A stretch of DNA of 64,000 bases from Thuidium tamariscinum (lineage: Eukaryota; Streptophyta; Bryopsida; Hypnales; Thuidiaceae), in contig OX344757.2 of NCBI GenBank assembly GCA_947034885.2, forward strand, positions 22,190,001 to 22,254,000, in the 5' to 3' direction. Of this stretch, positions 60,876 to 64,000 are shown in pieces. A program made the position numbers and the translations under genes. Below the pieces are notes generated by a model, which was not told the DNA's origin, ran no database searches, and saw nothing but the letters and a program-made list of their open reading frames with translations. Every line of letters starts with the position of its first letter. Position 1 is the first letter of the stretch.

Positions 60876-63182
60876 CTGTGGTGAATTGTCAGAAACGTTG
60901 CTTAATATCCCCTCTTGATCTACTAATGGCACCTCTACATTACCACCATTTATAGCTGGAACAATTGTAGGATTCATTTGCTGCATAGAGAGACCTTGGT
61001 CTGCTTCCTCGCTACTTAGTGCATGTCCCGAGTGCTACAAAAAGAATTAGAAACAAAATAAATACAAATTTTTGTTTTATAATAGTTACACAACAATACT
61101 TTCAATGACTTAAAAGATTTAAATCCAAAAACTCACAATGACTTTAGATGTTGTTTCCAGAATGTCTGTAGATGCAATCATATCCTCTCCTCCAACCACA
61201 TGATGTTGTGGATCTATTGTTGGACCTTTGTCTTGATCTTCCATTCCCTGAATTGCCCAAAAAATTAATTAAAAATTGCACTATCATACAATCATGCAAC
61301 AAGAAATCTATATAACTACAACTATGAAACAAATATAAATTGCAATAATAAGATGAACAATTTTTGGAACTACAAAAAAATTTGAGTGAATATTTCTTGC
61401 ATGAATAACATTAAATAGGCATGATAAGAGCTCAAAAATTCTGAATTATCAAATTGATCAATTATTTGACCCCAAACTAACATGCCCTTGCTTAGCATCT
61501 TATTGGCTCTTGTGGACAGTGAATACCCCTATTTGATTTTGAGGAGCCTTGATTGATGATCTACTAAAGTTGAATACATTTCTAATTTTTCACAAATTAA
61601 TACAAGACACTATACCTTCATTAACTTTAAAAAAACAAATATCCTTCTTTCATTTCCAAAAAAGCTAAGAGATGCAAATTGCTCAAATTTTTAAAAGCTA
61701 CCAACTAATTCTCAAATATGGAGTACTTACAAGTTTCACAGCAAAGTGACAAAACATGTAGTAAAGTACATTATTAAACCAACTATCATGCTCACCTATT
61801 AATCTATCCAAAAGCAAGGAATGCAATTCACAATCATGATTAACATTCCAATTAAATAAAAATTGGGCTCTAAAGAATGGTTGATAACAAACCTACAAAA
61901 ACAAGTCTCGACCCCTTTTGCTTCAATTTCCAAATCATAATCAAAATCATCCAATGCATAGAGTATTTTAAATCAAGCATTTTGTTTCACTTTGTTAAAC
62001 ATCTCTAAATATTTTTAGCTAGTATAGCTAGATAATAAACTTCTCTGGCCAAGAGAGGGCTTCTTTGAATCGAGGAGGGTTGGGTTGAAGTAACCTTATT
62101 GGCATAGTTGAGACTAAAATAAAAATAATTTAAAATTTAAAGAATTATAATATCCTTTCAAAACTGAAGATGAAAGGTTGACTTCCTCATATAAAAGCTC
62201 TATGCATAACCAAACTCAAAAACTTGATTTTATGGCCTTTTGACATTGGATATAAAAGTTCTGATTTTGAATCTTTAAAAAATAAATGTAATTATAATTT
62301 TAAATTCAAAATCAGTACTTTCAAATTCACCAAATTAAACCACACTAAGTCCTTTCAAATTCTTCATCATTAGTAAGATTGGATTGTTGAAATAAAATTT
62401 TGGTTAATGCCATGTCTACCATGGAGGACCGAAACGGAAACCTTAATTGTTGATAGCCAGTACCGTCCTTGATTTTTATTATCTCTTTCACCAATACTAA
62501 CAAATGAATACAATAAAAATCAATACATTAGTGGATTACATATAAATTTACATCAAAAGCTTCTTGACAATAATACTTGATTTCAATGTACTAACTTCAA
62601 CCTAACCACGTGTATTGTAAGTTGCAATTAAGAGAAACCTAAATCCAAATTAACACAAATTTGATGATATCTATTATATTCAATTTGTCTATCTAGAATA
62701 TGTGATCAAGAGACTTACATTTGATTTTGAAAAACTGAAATTTTCATGCTAAAATGTGTAGCATGATTCAAATTGCCTAAACTTAAGAGAATTGTTACTT
62801 CAGTAGCAAGATAGGAAGAATAAAGTGAAAAAGGCATCAACAATGAAAGTAAAAATGATCCATGAATTTTAACCCTAATAAATTCAAGACTCTACAAATC
62901 TTTGATGTCAATATACTCTTCTTGAAAGAGAAACCAAACAAATTTCAATACAGATTGCAATGGATCAACAAAACAAATAAAATAATTAATTTGATGTAGT
63001 ATAAATTATACAGTTTGTGAATGGGCAATTAACCTTCTCGAGTGCATATGCTTAACTTGTCATAGAAAAATCAAATCCTTAACACTACGAATTCTTTGAT
63101 GGCTTTGCGCTAAAAATTGTGATTAATTCCTTCCATGGCATAAAGGTATTTACAATAATTTATGTAATAATCAAGTGCAATG

Positions 63183-63404
63183 CTACACACATTTCTTACT
63201 ACCATTCAATACCAAATTGAATACTGAATTGAAGCTGTTTTTCTGGACAAGTAGTATGGATCCTTCTATATTATTAGCTTCAAAGTATTTGACTGCTACA
63301 CCACAGGAAACTTCATCACATTCTAAATTACAACACTCACTAAACTCTCTAACTCGAATACGGCCATAAACCTGATTATCTTGCATTTCTACTAATAAGG
63401 GCAT
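63183..63404 (-). other. Possible exon with SAM-domain-like pattern
   Basis: A 73-codon minus-strand frame with V-A-V-K-Y-F-E-A-N-N-I-E-G-S-I-L-L, similar in spacing to the Y-F-x-x-N-x-I-D-G-x-x-L-L core of SAM domains. An acceptor-like TTCTAG precedes it and GTAAGA follows near its end. Its end phase does not join the ParB gene's first known exon directly. It could be a separate gene, a distant exon or chance. Confidence 0.2.
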
Positions 63405-63878
63405 ACTAGAAAGTGAAACCTGTCTATGTGACTAATGCTCTGAAACTACTATTTTGGTAATAATAATGAAATTGTCCTTTTGAATCATATTTGACTCTCT
63501 AATAGAAAGATCACTCCAAAATTCTACACATCTCCAAATTTATATACCTTAGACACATACAGAAATTGCCAAAAGCGACTGGCAAATTTACTACAAACTT
63601 TGCAGAAGTGTCAATTCCTCTAATACAAAGAAAACAATTAGAAAATAAAGCTGCCTAGAATGGACTAAAAAAAAACACCTTGTCACTGATCACCCTCTTA
63701 CAGATGTAGAGAATCAAACAAGAAACAAAACTAGAGCTCTTTAATTCCTAAAATACCCCAACATCAATTCAATTTGATTATTCTTCTCCGAATGGATAAG
63801 ACGATGCGAAGACGATACAAGAATTTGAAACTAATCTGCACTGTAACCTTTCATATAAGAAACTGTGAACAAGCACGG

Positions 63879-63942
63879 GGCTCCTCGGAGCACACTTGGA
63901 GCTCCTCGGAGCACACCTCAGGCTCCTCGATTCCGAGGAGGT
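63879..63942. repeat. Cluster of palindromic hairpin words
   Basis: Three CTCCTCG-type palindromes in 64 bases: GGCTCCTCGGAGC, GGAGCTCCTCGGAGCAC and GGCTCCTCGATTCCGAGGAG. They belong to the same family as the intronic array at 42208-42790. Confidence 0.75.
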
Positions 63943-64000
63943 CAGAATAGAAGAGGTATGCAAACTTCCCATTCGGTTTCTCGGAATGCAGCTAGTGCTC

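Larger units (their letters stand above)
41358..61244 (-). pseudogene. ParB/sulfiredoxin-like plus amino-methyltransferase gene, interrupted by stops, with a retrotransposon in an intron
   Basis: Thirteen exons keep one frame: 61137-61244 (exon open to 61247; M-E-D-Q start at 61244), 60876-61034, 45675-46219, 45341-45533, 45058-45252, 44708-44923, 44340-44575, 43598-44231, 43155-43502, 42935-43052, 41861-42022, 41501-41729 and 41358-41394. They total 3180 nt (1060 codons). Order: low-complexity N-terminus; ParB/Srx-like domain with D-G-N-H-R-L; unknown W/Y-rich middle; acidic and lysine-rich linker (43598-44231); C-terminal beta-class N4/N6 amino-methyltransferase fold. Two in-frame stops break the ParB exon: TAA 46049-46051 and TAG 45755-45757. 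The 44708 donor (GTGGAT) is weak but phase-correct. The intron between 60876 and 46219 holds the 13.1-kb retrotransposon. Splice sites and frame are otherwise well kept, so decay is recent. Further 5' exons may exist. Function unknown; DNA or RNA modification is an inference. Confidence 0.65.
61248..64000. other. AT-rich DNA upstream of the ParB-methyltransferase gene
   Basis: No confident gene. Any upstream exon or promoter of the minus-strand gene should lie here. Hairpin-type words occur near 61530 and 62056. A minus-strand frame at 63183-63404 has a weak SAM-domain look and is described among the findings. Confidence 0.5.

Overview
The window is nuclear DNA from a land plant. Supporting signs are many-exon genes with GT-AG introns, plant-type protein families, a Ty3/gypsy element primed by a plant-type tRNA-Asp site, and long AT-rich intergenic DNA with MITE-like fold-back elements. 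Mostly short introns (about 100-500 bp, some over 1 kb) and divergent protein ends suggest a non-seed plant (bryophyte or lycophyte). I cannot prove the lineage from the sequence alone.

Layout. Bases 1-2090 are AT-rich repeat DNA. Bases 3176-12058 (+) hold a 19-exon WD40/TPR gene (ASG2/WDTC1-like, 769 aa). Bases 12059-29775 carry no recognised gene; they hold a TTA-flanked MITE, a fold-back element, minisatellites and a GC-richer unassigned island. Bases 30672-32565 (-) encode tubulin-folding cofactor A (110 aa, 3 exons). Bases 34866-37807 (-) encode choline-phosphate cytidylyltransferase (388 aa, 8 exons). From 39.8 kb to the right edge a different domain begins, marked by many short palindromic hairpin repeats. 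It holds a large minus-strand gene (41358-61244, 13 exons modelled, 1060 codons). That gene joins a ParB/sulfiredoxin-like domain (D-G-N-H-R motif) to a C-terminal beta-class amino-methyltransferase fold. Two in-frame stop codons break the ParB exon, and a 13,144-bp LTR retrotransposon sits in one intron.

The retrotransposon (47146-60289, target duplication CCATC) is very young: I noticed 2 differences between its two 3,621-bp LTRs. It is also unusual. Each LTR carries an intact 560-codon reading frame of unknown function. Gag and Pol lie in one frame separated by a single UGA followed by CGG, then a perfect 11-bp stem 8 nt downstream, which is a textbook-like stop-codon readthrough signal.

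The most interesting points are (1) the ParB-methyltransferase gene, (2) the covarying hairpin array in its intron and the related hairpins around it, (3) the LTR-encoded protein, and (4) the readthrough signal. All gene models were built by eye from splice sites, phase and family conservation, without searches or transcript data.
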